Notes under the pieces: generated by a model
Databases searched by the model: none
What the model was told of the DNA's origin: nothing
What the model saw: the letters and a program-made list of their open reading frames with translations, nothing else
Assembly: GCA_002803225.1 (NCBI GenBank)
Contig: NXFV01001845.1
Location: 58,638 to 122,637, forward strand
Direction of reading: 5' to 3'
Length of the DNA stretch: 64,000 nt
Origin: Gamarada debralockiae
Lineage: Eukaryota > Ascomycota > Leotiomycetes > Helotiales > Hyphodiscaceae
In this document: one piece after another, positions 53,912-64,000 of the stretch
How positions within the stretch are numbered: the stretch's first letter is position 1
How the letters are laid out: every line of letters starts with the position of its first letter
Translations under genes and position numbers: made by a program

Positions 53912-55009
53912 ATGGATTACGCAAAGCTACCCACTCCCCTAGTGTGCGTCGCAGATTTCTGCCTCATTCCCGTGAGTCCCTCCAAGTCATACTGAACCAT
54001 GCGCTTCTCCCAAAGCCATCTTCACCTTTTGGATGATGTACCTGTTGGATGACTTGAATGATAGATTGGCACTCAAACGGCTTCGGTTTCGAATGAAGTT
54101 GCTGCTGTTCGTAAGTCTTCCGCAGATGAAATTACTTCCCTCTGAACCTCCCAAGGTCAATGGCACATTTGCTCAGGCACTTTCAATCATTTCCCCCGAA
54201 CCAAAGCAATAGCTAACTTCTTTGTCTCGACTAGAACGCCTAATGAAAGCAAGCGGCTTGAGCTATTCAATGCATTCGGCGGGAACAACTGTTGGTATGG
54301 GCATCTCTCCTTACTCTTATCGTTCTATCGATACTTGGAAGCCTCCGCCACTCACACATCTACCTGCGCCTATTCGATTTATATCCCCCAACTACTTCCA
54401 TTACTCTGCTACACCCCCTCAATCCCAATTTCAATCATTTTGAACCACATCCCTCATCGTCATGCCATTTTCATTGTTCAAGTTGTCACGTGCCAAGTCA
54501 CTCTGGCCAGGAAGTTATGCGCGGCGCACTCTACAGTCTTGAAAGAGCATTTTGTAGTTTGTTTGATCTCTTTCTAACTCCCAACTCAACAGAAGGTCCA
54601 TGGGATGAAGTCATGCGCCTAATCGGCCAAGCCCACACACTCGTCCACCAAAATGGTGTCTTGCGCGTCCAAACTGACATTCGTGTTGGCACCAGGTAAA
54701 TTCCCATTTCCCACACCGAATCCTTCATCTCCATCACCCCGAAAGTACCTGAACATGAAAACACCTAACACACATCGCAGAACCGACAAGAAGCAGCACT
54801 TCTCCGAGAAGGTCACGAAAGTCGAGAGTATCTTGGCTGCGGATGGAAAGAGCGTTGAGCAGAAGGTCGTTGCTGCCGAGCCAAAAGCGGAGAAGAAAGA
54901 AGCAGTGAAAGACGGTGTGGTGGGCGATAAGAAAGTGGGGGAGAAGGAGCAGCAGCCGTTGACTCCCAGCACTAATAAGGGGACTTGGGCTAGTATGCTC
55001 AAGAAGTGA
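53912..55009 (+). CDS. UPF0045 / thiamine-binding-like protein (Ecm15-type, 5 exons)
   Basis: Small ferredoxin-like-fold protein of the MTH1187/YkoF-like family; bacterial relatives bind thiamine, and yeast Ecm15 is of unclear function. The exons 53912-53971, 54065-54110, 54235-54294, 54593-54695 and 54781-55009 close to 165 aa. The joins rebuild [58 protein letters not shown] and [15 protein letters not shown], all conserved. The start [10 protein letters not shown] is close to the domain, as in the family. Intron 3 is 298 bp, large for this window. The Lys/Glu-rich tail (about residues 100-165, ending GTWASMLKK) is longer than in yeast. The assignment rests on domain order and motif match. 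Confidence 0.88.
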
Positions 55010-55945
55010 GATCGAGGTTCAGGACGACGAAGTGGCAGTGGTCAGGCAATCAATGAACGTTGATGATCAACTCTTTCCCTCGTTCTGCCAGTCCCGATTT
55101 GCGATAACATCCCCAAGTCTCAAACTGCGGCCCACCTTATGCAACAACACCGCTAATATCCGGTCAACAACTGTCCTGTCTTCCTGTCATTGGAACATAC
55201 CTCTGATCCCCCCTCTCCGGGATTTTCAACCCCGCACTAGCCCCCTCCATCTTCCCCACTCTTTCCGCTCCAAGCTCTCCGTTTCCACCATTTTGCGCAT
55301 CTTTATTCAGCGGCTGCAATTTCACGACCCGCGTATTGACGTTCCCTCCCCTAACATTCGAGCGTTCCTCGATCGGTCCATTATTATGTCGTCCCGCCCA
55401 GATGGCGAAGAGTGGTACACACATTTTTGCTCTGCTTTCTTGCCTTTTCTCCCCTTTGTTAAATCTTGCAAGTTTTCTTTGAAATCGAAATCTCTTGTGA
55501 TGAGTTAGCGCAGGTTGAAAGGTATATTAGTAGTAGAGAGGGACAAATCTCGCTAGCCAATTGCACAGCCTCGTTACTTAGCCCGCCGCATGCCAGGATA
55601 ATTTGAGGCTTTTTGGTATTAGATTGCATGTTGAATAGTTTCTCTGGTGTTCCTGAATGGTTGCTTCGTACATTGCCACGTGATTCGTCTGGAATGTCAT
55701 GGTTGAGAGCAAGGCTCTCTTGAACGACCAGGGCTGTTAAGCAAGGCTGGCTCGAGTAATTCTTTAAAATGCACGATTTAAGGTTATAAGAACGTATCCT
55801 ATAAAGCAATTAATACGATAGACCTAGCAGTTCGTGCATATTGCTTACGCCTCTCTTTTTGGGCTCGATTGTTTAAATATGTGGGTGGATGCAGTAAATG
55901 AATCAGCGTCACGTGTCTATCCTTTCGATATGACGTAAAGAACTG
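55010..55945. other. Intergenic, no clear gene
   Basis: No gene supported. Open frames around 55032-55508 show no motif. Confidence 0.45.
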
Positions 55946-56038
55946 GAATTACTCTCCTCCCGGTTTGAAGGTTAATTTTTTGTATGGAACCTGCTAGAAA
56001 ATTCTAACCTTTAAACCGGGGGGGAGAGTAAGAAATTC
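55946..56038. repeat. Foldback inverted repeat (possible MITE)
   Basis: The arm at about 55946-55981 (starting TTACTCTCCTCCCGGTTTGA) is inverted, with a few mismatches, at 55998-56038 (TTTAAACCGGGGGGGAGAGT on the plus strand). The spacer is about 16 bp. The arms are around 33 bp, so the single strand would form a long hairpin. This may be the ends of a short foldback or MITE element; no clear target-site duplication was found. Confidence 0.65.
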
Positions 56039-56251
56039 GTGTTTGACTAAAGCAAGGCAGCAATGAGTCACCCCGCAGGCCAGGATAGGCGAAGATCCTG
56101 AAGCGTTCTACGAACATAAATATGGAGGTTGTCTTCTGTACCCCTGCGAAACGGAAATGTTTCTTCAGGCTTCTGCTTTTCTCGTCAACATTAAAAGGTA
56201 TCACATACCTAAATCCCAAATACTTCTCCCACCCACAATCTAGTTACAAAC

Positions 56252-56713
56252 ATGTCATCTGAAAAAACCAAGAAAACCTTTAAAGGCTCATGCCACTGCG
56301 GTTTCATCAAGTACGAAGCGACGCTGGCGCTACCTGTGCCACCTGAACAACCTGCGGCAACACGCTGCAACTGCACCATGTGCCTCAAGGGCGGGTGGAC
56401 GGGATTTCACCTAGAGTCGCTCGACGACTTCAAGCTCCTGTCGCCAGCGTCGATAGACGAGCTTGCCGACTACCAGTACCTGTCCAAGACGATGCACAAG
56501 TACTTCTGCAACAAGTGCGGCGTGCTGGTCTTGCGCGCTGGCTTTTTCGAGTATGAGGGTAAGCAGATTAATGTCTGCGCCATCAACCTCCCCACCCTCG
56601 ACCAGCCCCAGGACGGGCTCGATTTCAGCACTTTCAAGATGCAGTACTGGGACGGCATAAATGATTTCAAAGCCGGGTTGAAAGATACTCCGTATCCTGG
56701 TGGATTTATCTAA
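56252..56713 (+). CDS. GFA (CENP-V/GFA) domain zinc protein
   Basis: Single-exon 153-aa protein of the glutathione-dependent formaldehyde-activating enzyme (GFA) superfamily, a small zinc-binding beta fold; most fungal members have no proven substrate. The zinc ligands are in the usual order: GSCHCGFIKYEA (C14, C16), RCNCTMC at about 40-44, and KYFCNKCGVLV with its CxxC pair at about 86-89. The catalytic-zinc CxxC set is complete. The ATG at 56252 is close to the first motif. It stands alone between a foldback repeat and the NACHT relic. Confidence 0.9.
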   Translation: MSSEKTKKTFKGSCHCGFIKYEATLALPVPPEQPAATRCNCTMCLKGGWTGFHLESLDDFKLLSPASIDELADYQYLSKTMHKYFCNKCGVLVLRAGFFEYEGKQINVCAINLPTLDQPQDGLDFSTFKMQYWDGINDFKAGLKDTPYPGGFI

Positions 56714-58025
56714 GAAGAAATATTTCTTTTATCGATATTGGGAAGAGATGAGTTCCCGTGGTGAAATGGGAGAAGGTGATAGAAAGGGTGGATACAGAAT
56801 GAGTGCCCTTAAAAAGTCTTTGTATGCATTCAGTTCGAGTTCAATTCTATATTACAAATCAATCGTTTATCACCACGCAAAGATGTAGAATCTGCAGGCG
56901 CCCTTTGCGGGATGTTTTGTGACATTGGGATTAAAAGAAAGATTTTTTTTGCTGCATGTGCGAGGATACGCTGGGATTCATCTGTACAGAATGGCAATAT
57001 ACACACGTTCAATGAATAGCATTCCAATCCATAATCTTCCATTCCATAGCATTAGCTCTCGCCTGGTAACTCCCGGTCAACAGCGCAATCTCTCTCTCTC
57101 TCTTCCATCGCCTGAACATCTCCGCATGCCGTGTGTCGTCATGGATTTCCGTACGAGCCCGTATCAGCATCAGCATCTTCAGCTTCTAAATCAGTGTTGC
57201 TCCAGAAGTAGGACGTGCCTTTGTGAATAACAGAGGTATTCCCAATCCGATCGCCAGTACTATTAGATGATTCGTCGGCCAAGATTCCAAGCTGAGAGGC
57301 TGGGCACTTGAGAGTTGGAGAGAACTCCTGTCAGACGAAATCTATGCTCTTGTGGTTGCTAAGGTAACTGTTTATTTACATATCTCTCGGGTTCTGGAAA
57401 CTGTACGATTCTCCCTCCTTTGATATCAATACATTCATGATTTTGCCTCACAATATCGTCTGATTTGACAACTCCTTTGGTCTCATGATTCTTCTCGATA
57501 TCCGCTTGGAAAGCATCCATGTTTAAGAAATCTCCATCGAGGCGCGGTTCAAAATATCAAAATTGGGCTTACCAGCTAATTGCTAATAAGTAATGGGTGC
57601 CTGGGCGGAAACCTCCTCAAAACCTCAAACAAACCTTGAAGAACTTATGGGAGGGCTCCGAAATCACAGATGGTGAGGGAAAGGCTACTCACCGACACTC
57701 CTCTTTTCATTTTCCGTGCTGGCCCCGTGGCGCCCTGTGGTTGACATTGTCGGAAATAGGCGGGAATCACTTGAGCCCCACGTACTGGCCAATTGGGGGC
57801 TTAATATGGGGCAAAATCAGACATGTTGTGACCAAGCGAATCTCTTTTCTTTGCTTGGAGGAATGACAGGCTCTCTCGGCAATGCCTCCTGTCACCACCA
57901 ATGTATGCGGGTCCTGGCGTTTTGAAGTGTCCCGTGCATTCGAGCTGAAAGCCCCGGCTTTGGATTTTCTCTCTCGTCTTCCTAATCCTCTTCTTGTCCG
58001 CTTTTGCAAAACGAAAGCAGCTAAG
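56714..58025. other. Intergenic before the NACHT gene
   Basis: No gene supported. A short TCTC simple repeat lies near 57092-57104. An upstream in-frame start at 57882 for the NACHT relic is possible, but the ATG at 58026 gives a better N-terminus. Confidence 0.45.
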
Positions 58026-61000
58026 ATGCCCAGATTCAGGCAGTCTCTGCGTAAGCTGTTCTCCCGCTCGCCGCCAAGAGCTCCACCAACCCTAGCATCC
58101 GCCTCCCCATCCGGCGCCAAGGAGCCATCAGACACCGCCGCTACGTCGGCCGCTAACATAGCCGTCGATCCTCCGTCAATCCCGTCAACTACGTTGGCTA
58201 GAATGGTTCAATCAAATTCTACAGTGCCTGGTCCCGCGGCTACTGGTTCTTTAGTTTCAGTCCAATTAACCCCTCCATCGACAAACAATGCAACATCCAA
58301 CCCGGCTGTCTCCTCTGCGCCTTCATGTGATGAAACGTCTCAAGCAAATCCAAGCCCGAATGCCTCCTCGCAGCCTGCTTCGTCGGAAAGCAGCTCTCCA
58401 GGCCGGGTCATCTTGGACAAGGCACTGGCCGTGCTGGAAGAAGAAGAACGCACAGTTGTGCAAGAATATGCCTCCATTGGTGGTGACGATCCTAAGCCGA
58501 CCCTCGATGCCGCGTACCGAGCAGCAGAAACGCGACAGAAGGAGTATAAAAGCGAGGCATGGGTTTGGGCTGTTAGGAGACACAAGGTCGAATTCTGAGT
58601 CTTAGCTAACAATGTCGTAATGTTCTTGGATAAATTTAAAGGGGTTGGCGATCTCCTCACCAGCCTTGACCCAGTCCACGCCGGCTTGCCATGGGCTGGA
58701 GTGAAAATATTGCTCGAGGTTTGTCGAAGCTCGTCTGCCCCGATTATTCTAATCGCCTGTAGTTTCCCCTAGCTTCGCACCGCCTGATTGGTGCATTGTT
58801 CTCCGGCCTCGAAACTGTCTTGTACATGGGGAACCGCTTGAAGGTTTATTACGAGTTTCTCCCAAAGCTTCAAGTCTCTACAGCTCGGACGAACTTTGAG
58901 GCCGCTTTGCTCGAGCTTTAGGTAAAGCTACTGAAATTTCTAGCCAAAGCTATGATTTTGTACCCGAAGAATCCCATTCTTCGCAGCTGGGATGCGGTTT
59001 GGGGAGCTGATAAGGTAAATGCCTTCGACGTTGCCTGTAGAGCGATTGCACAAAACGCTGAAGCTAAAGCGAGCATTTGCGGCCGTGAGATTATCTCTGA
59101 CATGAGCACCAAACTAAAGGATTTGGACAACATTAGAGAGTCTGTCACGAAGCTTTTCACCCCAATTCAGCTTCCCAAGCTAAAATTCGCCGAAGGAGCT
59201 AGATTCAACTCTGAAGCTGAAGCTAACGAGCCACAGTGTCTGCAGACTACTCGCGTCGATCTTTTGCGCCAAATTGCCGAGAGGGCGGATTCTGACAAAC
59301 CTGGTGAACCATGTATATTTTGGCTGCAAGGAAGTGCTGGAACGGGAAAGTCTACTATCTCTCGCACTGTTGCGCGTCTTCTTGACGACACCGGCCAGCT
59401 CGGAGCCAGCTTCTTCTTCAAGAGAGGCGAAGCCGATCGTGGCAATTCGAAGCGGCTCTTCACCACGATTGCCGCTCAACTCGCGTACAGCTTTCCCGCC
59501 GTCGTACCACGTATCTTGCAGGAAATCGAAAAGGACCCTCTTATTAGTGATAGAACTCTGGAATACCACTTCGAAAATCTCATCCAAGGGCCGTTGTCCG
59601 AGGGCATCAAAGATGATTCGACGATCGTTCTTATAATTGACGCGTTGGACGAATGCAAGGACGAGTCCAAAATATCTATTGTCTTGAAGCAGTTGGAGCG
59701 AGCTGTTAAGGCAAAGCCAGTCCGCCTCCGGATCTTTTGACAAGCCGACCAGAAATTGAAATCTCTGATACGTTCGGGGACAACATCAAGGCTAAGTATC
59801 GATGCGTTGCTTTGGAAGACACTCTCAATACGAAGCAGGACATTTCCGCCTACCTTACGAACGAGTTTTCCAAAATGGAGCGCAAACCCACCGAGGGTGG
59901 CCCGAATTGGCCAGGAACCGTGGTTATTGAGGAACTAGCTAAAATGACTGAACTTTCATTCATCTTCGCTGCCACAATATGCCGTTTCATCGCCTTAAAA
60001 GATTAGTTCCCGGAAAAGCAATTGAAAATCATCCAAAGCTTCCAATTTACCAAGCTGACTTCACGGCTCGATAAAACCTATCTTCCCGTTTTGACACAGC
60101 TGGGTGATGACTCAGAGCTTCAGAAGCAGTATCACAGTTTGCTAGGAACAATTGTGTTGCTCGCCGACCCTCTATCGGCTCCAGCACTTGTAGCTCTCCT
60201 CAATGAAGAGGAAATGGACTTGAGGACTGTCGCCCTCCGATTGCGGCGTTTACGTTCCGTTCTCCGCATACCCGCCAGCGAAGCATCCCCAGTGAGACTG
60301 TTCCATCTCTCGTTTCGAGAGTTTTTTGTAGACCCCCAAATACGCGACAAGGACTGGTTCTGGGTGGATGAGCAGGAAGCCCACGGAAGGATCGCCCGGA
60401 AGTGCTTGGAGTTGATGTCTCGAGAGGGAGCACTGAAAAGAAACCTATGCGGGTTCAAAGAGCCTGGAGTGCCCCGTTCTAAGGTCAGCCGTCAGGTCGT
60501 GAATAAACACCTATCGTCTGAGGTCCAATACGCCTATCGATACTGGGTGTACCATGTGGAAAAAGGCAAAGGCCATTTTCGCGACGTGCATTTTGTGCTT
60601 GAATTTTTGCAAACACATCTCCTACACTGGTTCGAGGCCTTAAGCTGGATTGGCAGGATTTCAGAAGGTGTGACCATGATCATTACGTTACGATCTCTTT
60701 TCGACGTAAGTCATTGTCGGCTATCAGACTTGCCTCACACTGACCCAAACCAGACGTATGAGAGTCAACTTGAGAGCAGCAAGTTGACTGACTTCCTTTA
60801 TGATGCTTACTGATTTTTACTTAGCTACCACTTAATAGCTGACTTGTCGCCCCTCCAGCTCTACTCTTCTGCACTTATCTTTGCCCCAAAGAAGAGCGTT
60901 ATCGAAAAACATTCCAGAATTATATACTGAGTTGGATGTCACTGCAGCCAAAGGTAGAGTTAGGTTGGAACGCTGTTCTGCAAACGCTCGAGGGCCATGG

Positions 61001-61903
61001 CAGTTCGGTCAACTCCGTAGACTTCTCAGACGACTCGAAGCTACTGGCGTCAGGATCAGCCGATTGCACAGTTAAGATCTGGGACGCTGCTACCGGCACG
61101 TGCCAGCAGACGCTCGAGGGCCATACAGTAGAAATCGGGTCTGCTCGGTAGCCTTCTCTCACGACTCGAAGCTGCTAGCGTCAGGATCCAATAACACAGT
61201 CAAGATCTGGGACGTAAGCACTAGCTCCTGCTACCAGACAGTTGTAGTTGATACTTCTGTCACGAGATTATCATTCGATGCTAGTAACTCGAACCTTCTT
61301 ACGAACGTTAGTAGTATTAAGGTGAACAGAACTGGGTTTTTTACTAATCGTTCGGCTAGCACCCACTCACCCAATCGCACCGCTATTGGGTGAGGGAGGG
61401 CAATGCGTCACTCGCCAGCAATGCGTCACTTCATATAAATTTTTTTTTCAATTACTTATAACTCAATAAAAATTTAACTTAAATTAAAATTTAAAGATAA
61501 GCCCAATAACTACTTGTGTAGGCTTGTAATTACGCTTTTTTACTAGTCGATTTAATATTTTATTGTGAAGTTATAATATAAAGTGACGCATTGCTGGCGA
61601 GTGACCCATTGCCCTCCCTCACCCAATAGCGGTGCGATTGGGTGAGTGGGTGCTAGCCGAACGATTAGGTCTGAACATCCTCAAGAGGAAAGGAATGAAG
61701 GTGGATTAGGCATTAGCGGGTCGTGGGTCACGTGGAATGCACAGAATTTGCTCTGGCTACTACCGGACTACCGGGCGGAGTCGTATAATGTTTCGCTGTC
61801 GAGGTCGATAGTCGCTGGTGGCTGTTTATCTGGGAGGGTTTTAATTATTGGATTCACATTGGCTAATGTTTACAACCCTTTGCACGGTTATAATTCTGAA
61901 TGA
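58026..61903 (+). pseudogene. NACHT-WD40 (NLR-like/HET-E-type) gene, decayed and split by a MITE
   Basis: STAND-type signalling ATPase relic; fungal members trigger self/non-self recognition or cell death. Order: basic start MPRFRQSLRKLFSR, Ser/Pro-rich linker, NACHT_N-like helices (VMFLDKFKGVGDLL, HAGLPWAGVKILLE, SHRLIGALFSGLETVLYMGN), NACHT with Walker A GSAGTGKST and Walker B LIIDALDEC, a winged-helix/arm region, one complete WD repeat (LQTLEGHGSSVNSVDFSDDS... VKIWD), part of another, then a MITE and the C-terminal SWVTWNAQNLLWLLPDYRAE. Lesions are TGA at about 58596, TAG at about 58918, loss of one T near 59737, TAG at 60004 and TGA at 60811; several stops fit CGA to TGA or CAG to TAG. 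An intron near 58719-58769 is likely but closes out of phase. Not functional. Confidence 0.85.
61347..61665. mobile_element. 319-bp MITE with ~86-bp terminal inverted repeats, TA-flanked
   Basis: The terminal arms begin ATCGTTCGGCTAGCACCC and match each other over about 86 bp with a single mismatch. TA flanks both ends (61345-61346 and 61666-61667), the Tc1/mariner-type signature. The AT-rich core of about 145 bp has no open frame, so it needs a transposase elsewhere. Its ends do not match the Tc1/mariner element at 62222, so that is not its obvious helper. It interrupts the WD40 part of the NACHT relic: coding similarity resumes at once on the other side. Confidence 0.93.
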
Positions 61904-62219
61904 CGAGATAACTACGTTGCAAAAGATCATCTGCTTCATACTTATTTATTTCATTAAACTGAGCGAGAAGAGATGTGTGGGGAAGCCTATGCCTTTGTAC
62001 AGTACCTTCTAAGATCGTTATTTCTAATTTTATCTCGTTTCTATCGCTTCGTTTCTAGAATATTCTAGAAGCTCGAGGAAATAAGCTTGCCGGGTCAGTG
62101 ACACGTGCCGTCAAAGCAGCGGGCAAGATTGCTAGGGCAAAAGCCGGTTAGGCCTAAATTGGTTGGCAAAAGAAAGTTTCAGTCTGTGCAGATTAGGAAG
62201 CTATAATCGAAGTCTACTG
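61904..62219. other. Short gap between NACHT relic and Tc1/mariner element
   Basis: No gene seen. Confidence 0.4.
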
Positions 62220-62221
62220 TA

Positions 62222-63568
62222 CGGTAGGGGGTCACAAGAAATGAGGACCACCCCCTTGTAAGGCGGTGAGCCTAGCGTCGCCAATATAGGCTTAGATTCC
62301 TTGCTCTTCTGTGTGATTCCACGACTTCGAGTATATCCTTATATCCTTATTCCTGATATCTCAACTTTACTAGCACTCAATGGCACCTGTTCCAAAGCGA
62401 AAGACTACACGAAAAGAGCACGAAACACCAAAGCGCGTACGATTCCGATGCCTTGTCGAGCAAGGAGAGACACAAGCAGAAGCAGCCCGGATCCTTGGTC
62501 TGCCACGGAGCACTGCTAAGAAGTGGATTAAACGACGTAATTCAGACCGGCGGACTGGTAGAAGGACTGGCAGACCTCCTATTATATTAGACGAGAAGAT
62601 TCAAGAGATAATTAATTGGATGATAGGTTATTATGAGCGTCGGACTATGCTACTCCAAGAGATTGCAAGAGCTCATGGAATCGTAGCCTGCGATAATACG
62701 ATCTTAGCCGCATTTGCACGCCACGGCTATTATTATCATATGCCTGATTACAAACTATTTCTTTCTAAAGCAACAAAACTCAAGCGTTGGACATTCTTAA
62801 TCGCGTATTACGACCGGCCAAAAGAGTATTGGCGAAAAGGGCTTTATACAGACGAAACAACGGTCAGGACGAATACACACAGACGGCGGAAGCTCTTACG
62901 CAAACGAGGAGAAAGAAGGCGCCTTGATTGTATTCAATTTACATTTACAAGCGGCCGGGACTCTATTCACTGCTGGGCTGTAATTGGCTATAACTTTAAG
63001 AGCCAGTTACTCTTTCTTTCGACAGAAGGCCAGGGCAAAGGGTTCACACAACAGAAATACGAGGCACAGGTCTTACGAGGAGAGCTTGGGAATATCTGTA
63101 CACAATTATACAAAGAAAAGCAATTACTAGGGGAATTCTGTTGTGACGGAGACTACTTTGTAGTAGAAGATAGTAGCCGGGTTTATGGCAGAAAGGATAC
63201 ACGAAGGAATCACGGTCTTTGTAATAAAGCACGAGTCGAATGCTATATTACTACGATCGATTGGCCTCCCTCGTCGCCTGATCTTAATCTAATCGAGAAT
63301 ATCTGGCGTATTCTTAAGCAGCAACACCTACGAAATCGGAGACCCTATGGCAACTGGAGTCTTACAGAGCTCAAGGACGCAGTACAAGATATTTGGGAGA
63401 ATGAGATACATGTAGAAGACTTCAATCACTATATAGATTCTCTGCCAGAGAGACTACGATTAGTTAGGCTTAGAAAAGGTGCTCAAACGCACTGGTAATA
63501 GAGCAGCACTTGGCAGAAAAATTAGTGTTTACAGGGGGGTGGTCCTCACTTCTTGAAACCCCCTACCG
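62222..63568 (+). mobile_element. Complete Tc1/mariner element, TA-flanked
   Basis: A 1347-bp element between TA dinucleotides (62220-62221 and 63569-63570). Its terminal repeats are about 36 bp, beginning CGGTAGGGGGT, with roughly four mismatches between ends. It carries one intact transposase gene on the plus strand. The right end abuts, through a single TA, the left end of a related decayed copy. The open frame and well-matched ends indicate recent activity. Confidence 0.93.
62380..63498 (+). CDS. Tc1/mariner-type DDE transposase, intact
   Basis: Cut-and-paste transposase, 372 aa in one exon with no lesion. The N-terminal helix-turn-helix (about 19-52, CLVEQGETQAEAARILGLP then TAKKWIKRR) would bind the element ends. 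An RRTGRPP AT-hook-like basic motif follows at 61-67. The DDE catalytic set is D158 (LYTDETT), D264 (VVEDSSRVYG) and E306 (SPDLNLIENIW), so the last two are 41 residues apart; 34 is usual in Tc1 proper. The SPDLNxIENxW motif is a family hallmark. The ATG at 62380 is the first start inside the left terminal repeat region and lies about 120 bp from it. Confidence 0.95.
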   Translation: MAPVPKRKTTRKEHETPKRVRFRCLVEQGETQAEAARILGLPRSTAKKWIKRRNSDRRTGRRTGRPPIILDEKIQEIINWMIGYYERRTMLLQEIARAHGIVACDNTILAAFARHGYYYHMPDYKLFLSKATKLKRWTFLIAYYDRPKEYWRKGLYTDETTVRTNTHRRRKLLRKRGERRRLDCIQFTFTSGRDSIHCWAVIGYNFKSQLLFLSTEGQGKGFTQQKYEAQVLRGELGNICTQLYKEKQLLGEFCCDGDYFVVEDSSRVYGRKDTRRNHGLCNKARVECYITTIDWPPSSPDLNLIENIWRILKQQHLRNRRPYGNWSLTELKDAVQDIWENEIHVEDFNHYIDSLPERLRLVRLRKGAQTHW

Positions 63569-63570
63569 TA

Positions 63571-64000
63571 CGGAAGGGGGTTTCAGGAATTCATCGTCAC
63601 CCCCCTGCAAGGCGGTAAGCCAAGATAGGCATAGTTTCGTTGCCCTTCTCTGCGATTCTATGACTTCCGAGTATATCTTCATTCCTATGTTCTACTTCCT
63701 AACTCAATTAACACGTAATAGCACGAGTTCCAAAGCTAAAGACGACACGAAAAGAGTATGAGACACCGAGGCGCGTACAATATCGATATCTTGTCCTAGA
63801 AGAGGGCAAAAACCAGTCAGAAGCAGCCTGAATCCTTCAGCTTAAACGCACTATAGCTAGAGAATAGCTCCAGAACCATAACTCGGACCGACGTACACGA
63901 CGGACTAGCAAAAGACTTAGTAGACGCCCTATTATATTAGACGAGAAGATCCAGGAGATAATCGAATGGATGACAGGTTATTACGAACGTCGGACTATGC
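63571..64000 (+). mobile_element. Second, decayed copy of the same Tc1/mariner family (runs off the window)
   Basis: Starting directly after the shared TA, the sequence repeats the left end and transposase start of the element at 62222: terminal repeat CGGAAGGGGGT, the GCAAGGCGGTAAGCC leader and the coding region up to CGTCGGACTATGC at the end of the window. It is diverged. The ATG has become ATA near 63719, CGG reads TGA near 63828, and a TGG in the helix-turn-helix reads TAG. G-to-A and C-to-T changes are prominent but not exclusive. It is non-functional; its right end is outside the window. Confidence 0.9.

Noticed and set aside
61347..63568. The MITE as a deletion derivative of the adjacent Tc1/mariner element
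   Set aside because: The terminal repeats differ completely (ATCGTTCGG versus CGGTAGGGG); only the TA target is shared.
1..64000. tRNA, rRNA genes and CRISPR arrays
   Set aside because: Scanning by eye for B-box-like GGTTCGAATCC words, rRNA-like blocks and regularly spaced repeats gave no credible candidate; a covariance-model scan would be needed to exclude tRNAs fully.

Overview
The window is nuclear DNA of a filamentous ascomycete (Pezizomycotina). Placement in Leotiomycetes/Helotiales is a guess from the overall look of the proteins. The evidence is genes on both strands, short introns of about 50-115 nt (one of 298 nt) with GT...CTNAC...AG signals, two Zn2Cys6 regulators, a NACHT-WD40 gene, DUF3632, DUF3435 and 2EXR families, and pseudogenes whose nonsense codons mostly fit C-to-T or G-to-A change, as repeat-induced point mutation (RIP) would give. 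No tRNA, rRNA or CRISPR array was recognised by eye.

Layout. 1.3-6.2 kb: a seven-exon DHA2-type MFS exporter converges on a Zn2Cys6 regulator, and both promoters carry the same CGGAC-N9-CGGAC direct repeat. 7.5-8.1 kb: an RNase T1-family ribonuclease. 10.1-13.0 kb: a truncated HNH-nuclease pseudogene fused to a decayed DUF3435 (Starship-captain type) tyrosine recombinase that keeps all its introns but has nonsense codons, one at the expected box-I catalytic arginine. 13-22.2 kb: no recognisable gene. 22.2-28.5 kb: housekeeping genes, namely a CBM21 protein-phosphatase-1 targeting subunit, mitochondrial BolA (Bol3) and an NAD-dependent epimerase. 28.5-32.4 kb: relics, a DUF3632 gene broken by an exact 20-bp tandem duplication, and a six-cysteine small secreted protein.

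34.4-46.6 kb looks like a catabolic or specialised-metabolism cluster: an FAD-linked oxidase, a dienelactone hydrolase, a secreted protein, a dead fumarate-reductase-like flavoprotein, a Zn2Cys6 regulator, an amidohydrolase and a MOSC/ferredoxin-reductase fusion. How these genes act together is inferred from neighbourhood and family only. 46.9-48.5 kb holds two paralogous proteins with different membrane anchors, one a C-terminal CAAX box and the other a signal peptide plus transmembrane helix.

50-57 kb: a 2EXR pseudogene, a GPI-type PLC-like phosphodiesterase, a five-exon UPF0045/thiamine-binding-like gene and a GFA-domain gene. 58-64 kb: a NACHT-WD40 (NLR-like) pseudogene split by a 319-bp TA-flanked MITE. 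It is followed by a complete Tc1/mariner element with an intact transposase, joined head-to-tail through one TA to an older decayed copy that runs off the window. Exon coordinates were worked out by hand from splice consensus and frame closure.
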